NCBI GenBank assembly: GCA_030448225.1
Contig: JAUJNJ010000079.1
Span: 1 to 36,797, forward strand
DNA length: 36,797 nt
Source of the DNA: Phycisphaerae bacterium
Lineage (GTDB): Bacteria; Planctomycetota; Phycisphaerae; Tepidisphaerales; Tepidisphaeraceae
Reading direction: 5' to 3'
The notes beneath the pieces were generated by a model. It saw nothing but the letters and a program-made list of their open reading frames with translations, made no database searches and was not told where the DNA came from. Positions 20,070 through 30,767 of the stretch are shown one piece after another; within the stretch, counting starts at the first letter, position 1; each line of letters opens with the position of its first letter. The translations under genes and the position numbers were made by a program.

Positions 20070-20746
20070 CGGAAGAAGCAGGTGCCGCGGTGTTCCCCTG
20101 CCGGGCGTCGGTTCGGTGATCGCGCCGGGATCGACTGGTCATGGTGTGCTGTTACGGGTCGTGAGTTATTCGTTTTACCCGACGCGTAGGAGCCCGTCCG
20201 TGGAATGAATTCGTCGGCCACCGCTCGGCACTCATCCAATCATCATCTTGGATTGATCAATCGCTACAGCGCAATTCTTCTACAGCCAAAACGCGCCCGA
20301 CCGGTGCGGCGGAGGTGGGTCTGCCGCGGCGGCCAGAGAGAATTTGCGAAATTAATCATCCGCAAATCGACATCCAGGCGCGTGCTCGGACGGGCTTCTT
20401 TTCGCGCAGATCTTGCGCCTCTGGGCGGGTGCCGGCGATTCTCGTTACGTGAGCGGGGGACGCGTGGGGACTTTCCCGACGCCGTGATGCCTGCGGCAGC
20501 GCCGACGCGACGCGCAGTCGCGCGACAACGTGGCGCGCGCGCTCTTGCGTCGCCGCCGAGTGAACGCGATAACGCCACCCGCTATCGGGAACGCGTGGGC
20601 AACGCACCGCGGGCTATGCCGTAATTTGCTGAGTTCAAGCGACGCGCGATCCCCGGCGAGCGGCGGACGTAGTGCCACTCGATCGGGGACGCGACGGTCG
20701 TACCTACCTCGGGCAATCTCGAAAAATTGGGCAGTGGGAGCAGAAA
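20070..20746. other. Long intergenic region upstream of the PEP-CTERM gene
   Basis: No gene is recognised in these 677 nt. An AT-richer island at about 20225-20370 stands out from the surrounding GC. It contains ATCCAA-TCATCATC-TTGGAT (20234-20253) and the spaced inverted repeat listed at 20342-20367. Regulation of the giant surface-protein gene probably lies here. Confidence 0.45.
20342..20367. promoter_or_regulatory. Spaced inverted repeat, possible operator
   Basis: ATTTGCG (20342-20348) and CGCAAAT (20361-20367) are perfect inverted copies separated by 12 AT-rich bases (AAATTAATCATC). The spacing fits a dimeric regulator. No regulator can be assigned. Confidence 0.35.
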
Positions 20747-23700
20747 ATGCATCAGCGGACAATCTCTATTCGTACCTCGCGCCGACGCGCGACGCAGCAC
20801 GCCGTCCTCGCCGCCGCGGCGCTGGCGGGCATCGCCGGCGTCGTGCCCTCGGCGGCCGCCGGCACGCTCTACTGGGACGGCAGCGGCGCGGCCGCCGGCG
20901 TGAGCGACGGCCCTGGGACGTGGTCGACCGATTCGGCCAACCGCAACTGGTTCGACGGCGCGACGAACGTGTCGTGGAACAACGACGTGGTCAACGACGC
21001 GGTCTTCGGTATCAATAGCGGCCTGACCCCAACCACGACGCTCCCCATTACGGTGGGGTCGCCCGTGACCGTGGGGGACATCACGTTCGCCGCGCCGCTG
21101 GCGAACGGGCAATACGTGCTCGGCGGCCAGGCGATCACGCTGGGCGGTGCCGCGTCGACGATCACCGTCCAGTCGCCGTCGGCGACGATCGGTTCGGTCC
21201 TCGCCGGCACGGGCCTGACCAAGACCGGCGCCGGCACGCTCCAGCTCAACGGATCGGCCGCAAACACGTATGCCGGCCCGACGACCGTCAACGCCGGCAC
21301 GCTCAGCCTCAACTTCGCTAACCTCGCCGGCCGCACGAATTTCGTCGCCCCCACGTCGAAGCTCGTCCTCGCTGGCGGCACGCTCGCGGTCGCCGGGCAC
21401 GCCAGCGGTACCACGAATCAGACGTTCGGCGGCGAGGCGTTCGACCTGACCCGCGGCAGCACGATCGTGCTCACGCCCAGCGGCACCCACGCGCTCAACC
21501 TGACCTTGCCCAACACGTGGAACCGTTCGCCCGGCGCCACCCTCGTGGTGAACCGCACTGCGACGGGCACGTCGAGCCTGAAGGCCGACGTCGTCAGCGG
21601 CTCGGGGGCGCCGGTCGGCGGCGTCCTGCCCTACGTCCTGGTCCGCGGCGTCGGCGCGGGTGCGGGATTCGGGGCCGTCTCCGGCGGACAGGTGACACGC
21701 TATACCGGGGCGTCGGAGGTGCTGACGAGCGAGAACCTGGTCCCCGGAACGAATCACCGGTTCGCCCTCAGCGGCGCCCATACCCTCGGCGGCGACGAAA
21801 CAACGGCAAACTCCCTAGAGCTCGTCAACACCCGCGGCACCTCGTTGTCCACGCTAAGCCTTGCCGGCAAGACGCTCGCCCTCACATCCGGCGGCCTGCT
21901 CTTCAACACCGGGATGGACAGCGCCACCAACCAGATCGCGATCGACAACGGCCAGTTGGGTGCCAGCGACAGCGAGTTGATCATCCACAAGGTCGGCAAC
22001 GCGCTCGCGACCATCGGTCAGACGACGATGCTCAGCGGCGGCACCGGCAGCGTCACGATCTCCGGGGACGGCAACGGCAGTTCCTTCGCGATGGCCAGCA
22101 CGGTCAGCACGTACTCCGGCGGCACCCGGTTCAACTACGGCGCAGCGGTCGCCGTCACCGGCGCCTCGGTCGGGACGCCGGGCGCGCCCACCCGGGGCCC
22201 GCTCGGCGTCGGGCCGCTGACGCTGGCCGGCGGGAGCATCCGGTCGTCATCCGGCGGGCAGAACACGATCCTGAACTCGGTCGTTCTGGCCAACGACACC
22301 GTGTTCGCGGGCGGCGGCAGCGCGATCACGTTCAGCGGACCGGTCACGCTCGCCCACGGCACGCACAAGCTGGACGTCGCCAGCAGCGGCGCGACTACCT
22401 TCTCCGGGGCGATCGACGACGGGGCGAACACGCTCGGTATCATCAAGGCGGGCGCCAGCGTCCTCGTCCTCGGCGGCGCCAGCACCTACGACGGGCCGAC
22501 CACCCTCGCCGTCGGCACGCTCCGCGTCAGTGCGTCGAGCACCGGCACGGGCGGCGCCGTGACCAGCGGCCCGCTCGGCCGGGGCACGCTCGTGCTCGGG
22601 CCGGGCACGCTCCAGTCCGACTCGGCCGCGCCGCGCACGATCCACAACCCGGTCCTGTTCGCCCAGAGCGCCTCCTTCGGAAGCACCAACGCCGCGCTCA
22701 ACGGCAAGCTACCTTCGCCGGCCCGGCCACGCTTTCCGGTAGCCGCGGGCTGACGATCAACAGCGACGTGTTGATCGACGGACCTGTCGGCGAGTTCGGC
22801 GGGATGCACGGGTTTATCAAGGATGGCGCGGCCGCGCTGACCCTGGCGGGCGACAACGCGTTCACCGGAACCGTGAACGTCAGCGCCGGCAGGCTCGTCT
22901 TGGCCAGCACCGGCGCGATGAACGCGGCGACGCCGGCCCCGATCTCGTTCCCCGCCGGCACCACCGGTAAGGTGCAGATCGCCGGAGTCAACGCGACCGC
23001 GATCGGGGCCCTCACGACCGTCGGCGGCGGCAAGCAACCTCGGGACGCCCGTCATCGAAAACGCCCAGCCTGGGGCGGCGACCCTCACGGTCCGCAGCGG
23101 GTCGAACGGCACCTACGGCGGCGTGATCGGCGAAGCGACGGACGCGGGCGTGCTGTCGCTCGTGAAGGCCGGCACCGGCACGCAGACGCTGACCGGCGTC
23201 AACACGTACGCCGGCACGACGACCGTCGGCGGCGGCTCGCTCATCGCGGGCGGTCACGTGACGCCGGACGTGGCGGGGCCGCTCGGCAACAGTTCGACCG
23301 ACATCGTCCTCGGCGACGCCGCGACCGCCTCCGCCGACGTGAGCGGGTCGTTCCTGACCGGCGGCGGCGTTCACGGTCAGCCGACGCATCACGGTTGCCG
23401 ACGTCGCCGGCACCTACGCGATCGGCGGGCGCCAACGACGCGGTCTCGACGTTCTCTGCCCCGATCACGCTCAACGGGCCGCTCGGCGTCACGCAGGTCG
23501 CCACGACGGGCGTGAACGAGATGCGACTCACCGGCGGCGTCTCGGCCGGCGGGGCGGCGACAAGACGCTCACGGTGGACAACGTCGGCGCCGTCGTCGTC
23601 TCCGGCCAGCCGATCAGCGACGGCGCCGGCCGCGTCGCGGTCACGAAGTCCGGCACCGGCGTGCTCACGATGTCGGATGCCAATACGTACACAGGCGACA

Positions 23701-26194
23701 CGACGCTCACCGCCGGCACGCTGCGGCTCGGCGTCGGCAGCGACGCCACGACCGAGCGCCGTCGACGTCAAGTCGCTCGGCGGCGGCACGCTCGTGCTGG
23801 CCGGCGGCAGCCTCACGTCCGACTCGACCGCGACCCGCAGGATCCTCAACCCCATCACCCTCGCCGGCAGCACCACGATCGGCAGCCGCCGACGCGGGCT
23901 TCAACGGCCCGTTCACGTTCGACGGGCCCGCGACGCTCAGCGCGAACGCGACGATCACGACGCTCCACGAGGTCGTCTTCGAGAAGTCGATCGACGACGG
24001 CGCCGGCTCGTTCGGCTTCACCAAGGGCGGGGCCGGCACCAAGCTCACCCTCCGCCGCGCCAACACGTACGACGGCGTCACGACGGTGGCCGACGCGAAC
24101 AGCTTCCTCCGCATCGAGGACCCGCTCGCGCTCGGCACCGCCGACGGCACGGCGGGCACCGGCACGGTTGTAAGGGACGGGGCCTACGTCGAGATCGCCA
24201 ACAGCCTCACGATCGCCGGCGAGTCGATCACGATCGCCGGGGCGGGCGGGGCGGCGTTCCAGGGTGCCCTTCAGGCATGCGCGCCGACGCCCGCTGGACC
24301 GGCCCGGTCATCCTCGACGGCATCAATGCCCGCGTCGGTGCGCAGGCGAACAGCAAACTGACGCTCTCCGGCGAGATCAAAGACGGCACGGGCTCCACGC
24401 TGTTCGTCACCCCGAACGCCACGTCCGGCGCCGTGGTCATCAGCGGCACGGCCAACACCTACACCGGCCCCACGTCGATCGTCCGCGGCAAGCTCAGTCT
24501 CGGCGCAGACAACGCGCTGCCGGCCGGCACCGTCGTCGACGTCCACGCGTTAACCACGCCCGATAACGCCACGTTCGACCTCGCCGGCTTCCGCCAAACC
24601 GTCGCCGGCCTGCGGCGCAGTGGCAGCGGGGGCACGGGCACCGTGGTCAACAGCGGTGCCGAACTCTCGGAACTCACCGTCCTCTCGACGGTCGACACGA
24701 GCTACGACGGCACGATCTCCGGCCTCGTCAGGCTCACGAAGTCCGGCCCGGTCGCGCCGACGCTCCGCGCGCCAACACCCACACCGGCGGCACGGTCGTC
24801 AAGGCCGGCGTCCTCGCCGCTCGACAACACGACCGGCAACGCGATCGGCGGCGGCGAACTGCGGATCGAAGGCGGGACGCTGCGGCTCGACGGCGACAAC
24901 CAGATCGGCGACGCCGACGCGGTCGTCATGACCGGCGGCGAGTTGATCACCGCCGGCCGCAACGAGACGTTCGCGTCGGTCGCGCAGAGCGGCGGCACCC
25001 GGGGCGGATTCGCCGGTGCCGACGCCGGCTCCGCCGGCACCACGACCACCGTCACCGGCACCTACGCCCTCACTGGCGGCCAGCTCACCGTCGGCGCGCC
25101 GGCGGCTTCCTGAACGTCAGCAAGCTGGACATGGTCGGCGCGCCACCCGCTTCGACACCGGCGGGGGCGGCGCGCTGCCGGCGGGCGGCCGCCCCGGCGG
25201 GCTGCCCGCCGCCCCGGCCGCGGCCGACGGGGGCGGGTCCACCCTCGCGATCGACACCGGGCCGACCGGCGGCGGCAGGCTGCTGCTCGGCGGCGACGTC
25301 GTGACCCGCCCGTCGTCGGTCACGGCAAACTCGATCGCGATCAACACCGCCGCCGACCCCACCGGCGGCCCCGCCGGCACCGCGGGCGGCGTCGTCGACC
25401 TCGGCGGCGCGACCCGCACGTTCACCGTCGCCGACGGCGCGGCCCCGGTCGACCTCACCGTCAGCGCGACGATCGGCAGCAACGGCGGCGTGGGCTCCAA
25501 TGCCGGCGGCATCGTCAAGGCCGGCCCCGGCACGCTCGAGCTCACGGCCGCCAACAACTACGCCGGCAACACGCAGGTCATCGCCGGCCGCCTCGTCGTC
25601 AACAACGCGTCGAACGGCTCGGCCACCGGTCCCGGCTCGGTCACCGTTAGCGGCACCGGAACCCTCGGCGGCACCGGCACGATCGCCAACACCGCCACCG
25701 ACAGCCCGGTCACGATCGCCGACGGCGGCACGATCTCGCCCGGCAACAGCGTCGGCACGCTCAGGACGGGCGCCCAGTCGTGGAACGACGGCGGCACCTA
25801 CGCCTGGGAGATCATCGACGACACCACCGGTGCGGGCGTCGGGTGGGACCTGCTCGACCTCGGCGACGCCGCGCTCGTCGTCAAGGACGCCGACGCGAAG
25901 CCCTTCACGATCCTGATCAGCCGCGTGGGCGGCCTCGCGGGCGAGACGGTCGACCTTGACGGCCCGTTCGTGATCGCCCGCTACAAGGCCGGACAGCCGG
26001 CGACGCTCGACGGGATCGAGCTCACCGACGCCACCGGCGACGTCGATTGGGCGATCAGCCAGGAGGACCTCGGCGGCGGCGCGTACGCGGTGCAGGTCAG
26101 CCCCGTGCCCGAGCCCGCGGCCCTGTCGGTGCTGGCGCTGGGCAGCCTCGTCCTGCTTCGCCGCCGGACCCGGCTGACTCCCGCCAATATTTGA
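20747..26194 (+). CDS. Giant PEP-CTERM protein with autotransporter-type beta repeats (frameshifted)
   Basis: A secreted surface protein of about 1,810 residues. The ATG at 20747 has GGGAG 6 nt upstream and a signal peptide (RRRATQHAVLAAAALAGIAG, cleavage near residue 38). The body is beta-solenoid-like. I count about nine autotransporter-associated repeats of the type GAGTLQLNG-NTYAGPTTVNAGTLSL, starting near 21225, 22445, 22830, 23170, 23650, 24030, 24420, 24745 and 25515. A second motif, GPLG-G-L-LAGG followed by a Ser-rich turn, recurs near 22200, 22565 and 23775. There is no outer-membrane barrel. The C-terminus is a PEP-CTERM sorting signal (PEPAALSVLALGSLVLLRRR), so it is processed by an exosortase, not seen in this window. 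Frame changes fall near 22715, 23035, 23375, 23430, 23560, 23755, 23890, 24275, 24770 and 25105. Role inferred: an extracellular matrix or adhesion protein. Confidence 0.88.
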
Positions 26195-26249
26195 GGTGCC
26201 GCGGTGTCCGCGCATGACGCGCCCCCCGTTCGACCACTACCAAAATGAG

Positions 26250-26295
26250 ACCGCCCGCCTCCCCGGCACGTCGGGGAAGCGGGCGGTTTGCTTTT
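26250..26295. terminator. Bidirectional intrinsic terminator
   Basis: A 16-nt stem (26250-26265 with 26272-26287, one mismatch, loop GCACGT) is followed on the plus strand by TTGCTTTT. On the minus strand it is followed by CTCATTTTGG. It sits 56 nt after the PEP-CTERM stop and about 110 nt after the minus-strand response regulator stop, so it can end both transcripts. Confidence 0.85.
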
Positions 26296-26396
26296 CGGAA
26301 TGCAGCGGATCGCCCGTACGACTCGCGCCACGAGCGCGCGACTTCGTCGTCGGTTAATGGCCCCCGGCCGCGTGTGGTTTCAGAGCGGCGCGCTGC

Positions 26397-26774
26397 TCAT
26401 CCGGGGACGCGGTGCAGCGCTTCGTGCACCGCGCGATCGATGTCTTCGAACGTCGCCTTGCCCTTGGCGAGGATTGAGTTCACCTTGAGGGAGCGGGCGC
26501 GGTCCACCATCGGGCTGTCGACCATACCGGTCAGCACCACCACGGGCAGCGCTTGCAGCCGGAGGTAAGACCGCACGACTTCCAGGAACGACGGGCCGTC
26601 CATCTCGGGCATGAACAGGTCGAGGATCACGACGTCCGGCGGCTTGGTGATCACCGCCACGAGCGCGTCCTTGCCGTTCGGGTGACACGCCACCTCGTGG
26701 CCGGACTTCTGAAGGTACTTCGACAGCGCCTCGCAGGCGTCCACGCTGTCGTCGACGATCATGATTGAGGCCAT
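26397..26774 (-). CDS. Stand-alone response regulator receiver protein
   Basis: A 125-residue single-domain receiver: D8/D9 in IMIVDDS, phospho-acceptor D52 in VVILDLFMPEMDG, T82 in VVVLTG, and Lys in ILAKGKA (K104). There is no output domain. The ATG at 26774 follows a TACAAT box by only 6 nt, suggesting a leaderless or nearly leaderless message. It is convergent with the PEP-CTERM gene and shares its terminator. The CorC-like gene lies upstream on the same strand, 218 nt away. The frame is intact. Confidence 0.9.
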   Translation of the reverse strand: MASIMIVDDSVDACEALSKYLQKSGHEVACHPNGKDALVAVITKPPDVVILDLFMPEMDGPSFLEVVRSYLRLQALPVVVLTGMVDSPMVDRARSLKVNSILAKGKATFEDIDRAVHEALHRVPG

Positions 26775-26780
26775 GACGAA

Positions 26781-26786
26781 ATTGTA
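26781..26786 (-). promoter_or_regulatory. Candidate -10 box of the response regulator
   Basis: TACAAT on the minus strand lies 6 nt before the start codon. No clear -35 box is seen. Confidence 0.35.
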
Positions 26787-26992
26787 GCAACTCGCGGCCG
26801 AGTCCGCTGGGCCGGCGGCGAAGATTGACGCAGGCCCGCCGCGCGCATCCCGCCGGGACGGCGTGGCCGGGGCCGTGCGTCGGGCCCGGGGCCGCGTTGC
26901 CTCAAGGGGCCGCTCCGCGTGGCGCCCGCCGACGTGGTATCACGGCGGTGCGCCAACCCCCGGGACGGCGGCTCCGTTGCCGCTGCTGCTGT

Positions 26993-28357
26993 TCAGTCGG
27001 CGCCGCTGCTGTCCGGCTCCCCGTCTGCGCCCGGCTCCGCGGCGGGCGGGGGGGCGACGGAGATCTCGACGCGCCGGGCGGCGCGCGGGCCGGCCTCGAC
27101 GACGCGGAGCGTGACGCCATCGACCTGCACGACGTCGCCCGACACGGGGATGCGGCCGAGCCGCGCCGCGACGAGCCCGCCGACCGTCACCACGCCCTCG
27201 CCGTCGGCCCACCCGTCGCGGTCGAGGCGAGCGGCCAATTCGTGCAGCGGCAGTTCGCCGCCGACGACCGCGTCGCCGCCGCCGCCGTCGCCGGCCGCGC
27301 GCTCGTCGCCCGCCGCGTCGCCGGTGCGTTTGGGTTCGCCGATCAACTCGTCGACGACGTCGGTGAGGGTGACGATCCCCTCCACGCCGCCGTGCTCGTC
27401 GGCGAGGATCACGACGTGCGTCTTGCGCTCGTCGAACAACAGCAGCAGGTTGTCGAGCGGGATCGTGTCGGGCGCGAACGCCGGCGGGTGCGCGATGAGC
27501 TGCAGCACGCTCGTGTCCCCCTCGGCGTGGTACGCGGCGAGGAACTCCTTCGTCGGCACGATGCCGACCACCCGGTCCATCCCGCCGTCGCACAGCGGCA
27601 GGCGGCTGTAGAGGTACTCGTTCATCACGGCGCGGTTCTCCTCCATCGACCGTTGCAGGTCGAGGTAGGCCACGCGCACCCGCGGCACCATGATCTGTCG
27701 CGCGGTCCGCCGGCCCAGCGCCAGGCTGTTGAGGATGAGCGACCGCTCGCGGCCGGTGAGCGTGCCCTGATCGGCGGCGCGCGACGCCATCAGGCGGACC
27801 TCGTCGACCGTCACGTCCTCCTGTTCGAGTTCCTCGATCGACCCGAGGCCCAGCGGCCGCATCACGAGGTTCGCCAGGCGGTTCATCACCCACACCAGCG
27901 GCCGCACCGCGCGGCGGATCGCCAGGATCGGCACGGCCGTGAGCGTGGCGAACCGCTCGGCGTACCGGAGCGTCGCCTTGGGGAGCAGCTCGCTGAAGAC
28001 GACCGTCAGCAGCGTGACGACGACGAAGCTTGCCGCGATCGACAGGACGGTGAAGACCCGCTCGGGCATCCAGCGCGCCAGCGGCCCGAACAGGGCCAGC
28101 AGCAGCGCGACATCGCCGGCTCGCCGATGCCGCCGATCAGGAGGTTCGTCAGCGTGATGCAGACCTGGATCGCGCCGATCGCGTCGGCGGGGTTGGCCTT
28201 GAGCTTCTCGACCGCCGCCGCCGACCGCCGCCGGCCGGTGGGCGCGCATCCGCTCGATCTGCGCGGGGCGGATCGCCACCAGCGCGTACTCCGCCGCGAC
28301 GAAGAACGCGTTGAGCGCGATCAGGAACGGGACGGCCAGCAGGTTCCCATGGGGCAT
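26993..28357 (-). CDS. CNNM/CorC (HlyC-type) membrane protein with CBS pair
   Basis: A 454-residue protein of the CNNM-CBS-CorC family, linked to magnesium or cobalt efflux and earlier annotated as hemolysin. The N-terminal CNNM membrane domain has LLAVPFLIALNAFFVAAEYA and VFSELLPKATLRYAERFA. A CBS pair covers roughly residues 200-335 (RQIMVPRVRVAYLDL, KTHVVILADEHGGVEGIVTL), and a CorC_HlyC domain ends the chain (VTVGGLVAARLGRIPVSGD). The frame is open throughout, but residues about 46-78 read as Arg/Pro/His-rich nonsense. The neighbouring frame there encodes the expected ANPADAIGAIQVCITLTNLL, so two compensating indels near 28230 and 28115 are likely. The ATG at 28357 fits the family start. 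Confidence 0.88.
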   Translation of the reverse strand: MPHGNLLAVPFLIALNAFFVAAEYALVAIRPAQIERMRAHRPAAVGGGGREAQGQPRRRDRRDPGLHHADEPPDRRHRRAGDVALLLALFGPLARWMPERVFTVLSIAASFVVVTLLTVVFSELLPKATLRYAERFATLTAVPILAIRRAVRPLVWVMNRLANLVMRPLGLGSIEELEQEDVTVDEVRLMASRAADQGTLTGRERSLILNSLALGRRTARQIMVPRVRVAYLDLQRSMEENRAVMNEYLYSRLPLCDGGMDRVVGIVPTKEFLAAYHAEGDTSVLQLIAHPPAFAPDTIPLDNLLLLFDERKTHVVILADEHGGVEGIVTLTDVVDELIGEPKRTGDAAGDERAAGDGGGGDAVVGGELPLHELAARLDRDGWADGEGVVTVGGLVAARLGRIPVSGDVVQVDGVTLRVVEAGPRAARRVEISVAPPPAAEPGADGEPDSSGAD

Positions 28358-28405
28358 CGGTGCCGGGTAGTTATGAACGGGGAACGGGCGGTGTCAATCG
28401 AGGAC

Positions 28406-28432
28406 GGGATGAACCGCGGATGAAACGGATGG
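28406..28432. repeat. Degenerate short tandem (GGATGAA units)
   Basis: Three imperfect copies of CGGATGAA-like units (GGATGAA, CGGATGAAA, CGGATGGA) lie between the CorC-like and PilZ genes, which are 270 nt apart. They look like a remnant of a dispersed repeat. No other feature is seen in this gap. Confidence 0.35.
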
Positions 28433-28627
28433 AGTCGACGAGAGCAGCAGCACGTTTGGCCCAGTTTCCACCACACCACGCGAATGGCGATTTGCAGAGC
28501 GGGACCGATCCTAAACCCAGGTTTCGCGACCGGCCCGAACGGCCGAGGTCGGGGAAGTTGTGTTCGAATGCGAACGACGCAACACGCCCGTGCGTTCAGA
28601 TCGAGGCTTCAGCGTGCAAACCGCGTC

Positions 28628-28991
28628 TCAGCAGAACTCGGCGCCGACGTCGAACGTCGCGTCCGGAAGCGCCGGCGGCAGTTGACGATGCGCAGGGCGC
28701 GTTGAGGAACAGCGGGCCGCCGCCGAGCGTGATGCGGTACACCTCGCCGGGCAGGAACCGGTGCGGCGAGCGGAAGCCGACGCCGCCGAGCGAGAGGTTG
28801 CACACCAGGACGTGACGCTCGAGCGACGTGTCGCCCGAGGCCGGGTGAGCGTGGCGGTGGTGGCCGCGCCCTCGCGCGTCGAGCCGCCGGGCGCTCCACG
28901 GCGGTGGTCGCCGCCTGTGACGCGTCGGCACTGACCGGCACGGCCGCTGGTTGCGACGGCGGGCTGCGGGGATCGGGCGCGTGGCCTCCAT
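28628..28991 (-). CDS. PilZ-domain protein (frameshifted)
   Basis: A small protein of about 120 residues. The core VLVCNLSLGGVGFRSPHRFL followed by PGEVYRITLGGGPLFLN matches the PilZ beta-barrel (the N-x-S-x-G-G-x-G element). The upstream Arg-rich stretch (SARRLDARGRG) could include the RxxxR loop that binds cyclic di-GMP, but the frame is uncertain there. After GPLFLN two more frame changes lead to RLRIVNCRRRF and DATFDVGAEFC with a stop at 28628. The ATG at 28991 is the likely start. Role inferred: a cyclic di-GMP receptor. Confidence 0.68.
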
Positions 28992-29050
28992 GTTCAGGTC
29001 ATCGGCGCGACGGCGGCACCACTTTCGCACCGCGCCCTACGGCGGCCCGC

Positions 29051-29078
29051 TTTCGGCTCACCGGGACGTCCGTATAAT
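29051..29078 (+). promoter_or_regulatory. Candidate promoter of gatB with long leader
   Basis: A perfect TATAAT (29073-29078) has TTTCGG (29051-29056) 16 nt upstream as a poor -35 box. The gatB start is about 205 nt downstream, leaving an untranslated leader that contains a hairpin and repeat copy 2. Confidence 0.45.
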
Positions 29079-29149
29079 GCCGCCCGCGGTTGCGGAGCGC
29101 GTGCCGCGGAGATTTGCAGACACCGCCCCTCCCCCGCCCGCCGAAGCGG

Positions 29150-29225
29150 ACGGGCCGCTGGTAGCCAAGCCTCGCCGGATTACCAGTAGCGGCCCTGCGG
29201 GCCTGCGGCGAAACGGGGAGCGGGG
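29150..29225. repeat. Hairpin plus GCGGCCC element, copy 2, in the gatB leader
   Basis: GGGCCGCTGGTA (29154-29165) can pair with TACCAGTAGCGGCCC (29181-29195), with a two-base bulge and a loop of about 15 nt. Overlapping it, 29189-29225 (GCGGCCCTGCGGGCC, then GCGGCGAAACGGGGAG) matches the element inside radA at 34764-34804. It could be a leader hairpin or a mobile palindromic element. Confidence 0.6.
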
Positions 29226-29285
29226 AGAGCCGGAGGGGCGTGCGACGTCCCGTGGTTCCGCGTCGTCCCACAGGAGCAGCCCATC

Positions 29286-30767
29286 GTGTCCCAGCCGCGC
29301 GTCTGCACGTCGTACAAGGTGTTGGTCGGGATGGAGATCCACGTCCAACTCGCCACGAAGTCCAAGATGTTCACCGGCGCTGCCGCCAACGGCTTCGGGG
29401 GCGAGCCGAACGCGCAGGTCGACGCGCAGGTGCTGGGGCTGCCCGGCACGCTGCCGGTCATGAACAAGCGGGCGGTCGAGGGGTCGATCAAGGTGGGGCT
29501 GGCGCTGGGCTGCACGATCGCGCGGCACACGAAGTGGGACCGCAAGAGCTACTACTACCCGGACCTGCCCAAGAACTACCAGATCAGCCAGTACGACCTG
29601 CCGCTCTGCCACGACGGCTCGTTCGACGTCGTGACCGAGGACGGCCAGATCACCCTGATCCGCATCCGCCGCGCCCACCTCGAGGAGGACGCCGGCAAGC
29701 TGCTCCACGAGGCGCCCGGCGGCTACCCGATCGACCACAGCATCGTCGACCTGAACCGCGCCGGCACGCCGCTGCTGGAGATCGTCACCGAGCCGGATTT
29801 CTCGACGCCCGAGCAGGTCCGCGTCTTCGGGCAGGAGTTGCAGCGGATCGTGCAGTTCCTCGGCGTGAGCGAGGCGCAGATGCAGATGGGGCACATGCGG
29901 TTCGAGCCGAACATCAACGTCCACATCACCGACGGCGACGGCCGTTTGCACAAGACGGCGATCACCGAGATCAAGAACCTCAACAGCTTCAGCGTGCTCG
30001 AGCGCGCCACCGCCTACGAGGCGCAGCGGCAGGTCCAGCAGTGGCAGGAGACGGCTCGCTCGGTCGCAAGAGCACCTACGGCTGGGACGAGTCGAGCGGC
30101 AGCACGTTCTGCAGCGCGACAAGGAGGAGGCGAACGACTACCGCTACTTCCCCGACCCGGACCTCGTCCCCGTCGAGGTGGACGACGCGTGGCTGGCCGC
30201 GCTGCAGGCGCAAGTGGGCGAGCTGCCCGCCGCGCCGGAAGCGGTACGTCGAGGCGTACGGCCTAACGCCGTCGGAGGCAACGATCTTGGCCGGCGACCG
30301 CGGCGCGCTCGGCGACTTCTTCGAGGGGGCACTGGCGAACCCCGCGGCGCCAATCTATTGGAAGCGTTGCGAGAGACCCCGCCTGAGCGAACGGCCTGCG
30401 GCTGGCGGTCGTCGAAGGTGGATCGCTGTACGACCTCAGCATCAATGCCGATGTTCGCGACGATCGCCGTCGCCGTCGACGCAGCGAACATCTCCGCCGC
30501 AAAATCGGCCCGCTGCTCGATGATCGTCGACAAGGGCGGCACCGTCGACGACGCGATCGTCGCGCTGGGCCTGCGGCAGGTGAGCGACACGCGCGATCGA
30601 CGCCGCCGTCGACGCGCGCTCATCGCGCAGAACCCCAAGTCGCTCCAGGACTACAGGGGCGGCAAACAGGCCGCCCTCGGCTCGCTGGTGGGGATGGTGA
30701 TGAAATCGGGAAAAGGGTTGAACCCGAAGCTCGTGCAGGAGACGCTCAGCGTCGGCTGCAAAGCTGA
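29286..30767 (+). CDS. gatB: Aspartyl/glutamyl-tRNA(Asn/Gln) amidotransferase subunit B (frameshifted)
   Basis: The tRNA-binding kinase subunit of GatCAB, which amidates mischarged Glu-tRNA(Gln) and Asp-tRNA(Asn); about 495 residues. Diagnostic blocks are [72 protein letters not shown] and [15 protein letters not shown]. In other frames come [41 protein letters not shown], and the tail domain ([33 protein letters not shown]). Breaks lie near 30053 (one missing G), 30109 (one missing C), 30235, 30290-30400, 30440-30610 and 30748. After the last repair the tail reads QRRLQS with stop at 30767. As the gene is normally essential, the breaks are most likely sequencing errors. gatA and gatC are not adjacent. 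Confidence 0.92.

Noticed and set aside
22135..25061. Several minus-strand frames with Pro/Val-rich sequence opposite the PEP-CTERM gene
   Set aside because: They are antisense shadows of Gly/Thr repeats and carry no start signals or motifs.
21517..25113. A 1,198-residue plus-strand frame inside the giant gene as a separate protein
   Set aside because: It alternates between repeat-type sequence and Arg-rich nonsense; it is only one of the frames of the frameshifted PEP-CTERM gene.
28406..28432. GGATGAA units as an insertion-sequence end or attachment site
   Set aside because: No transposase, target duplication or partner copy is seen in the window.
29286..30767. Programmed frameshifting in gatB
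   Set aside because: There are at least five separate breaks, with no slippery sequence or stimulatory structure; indel errors explain them better.
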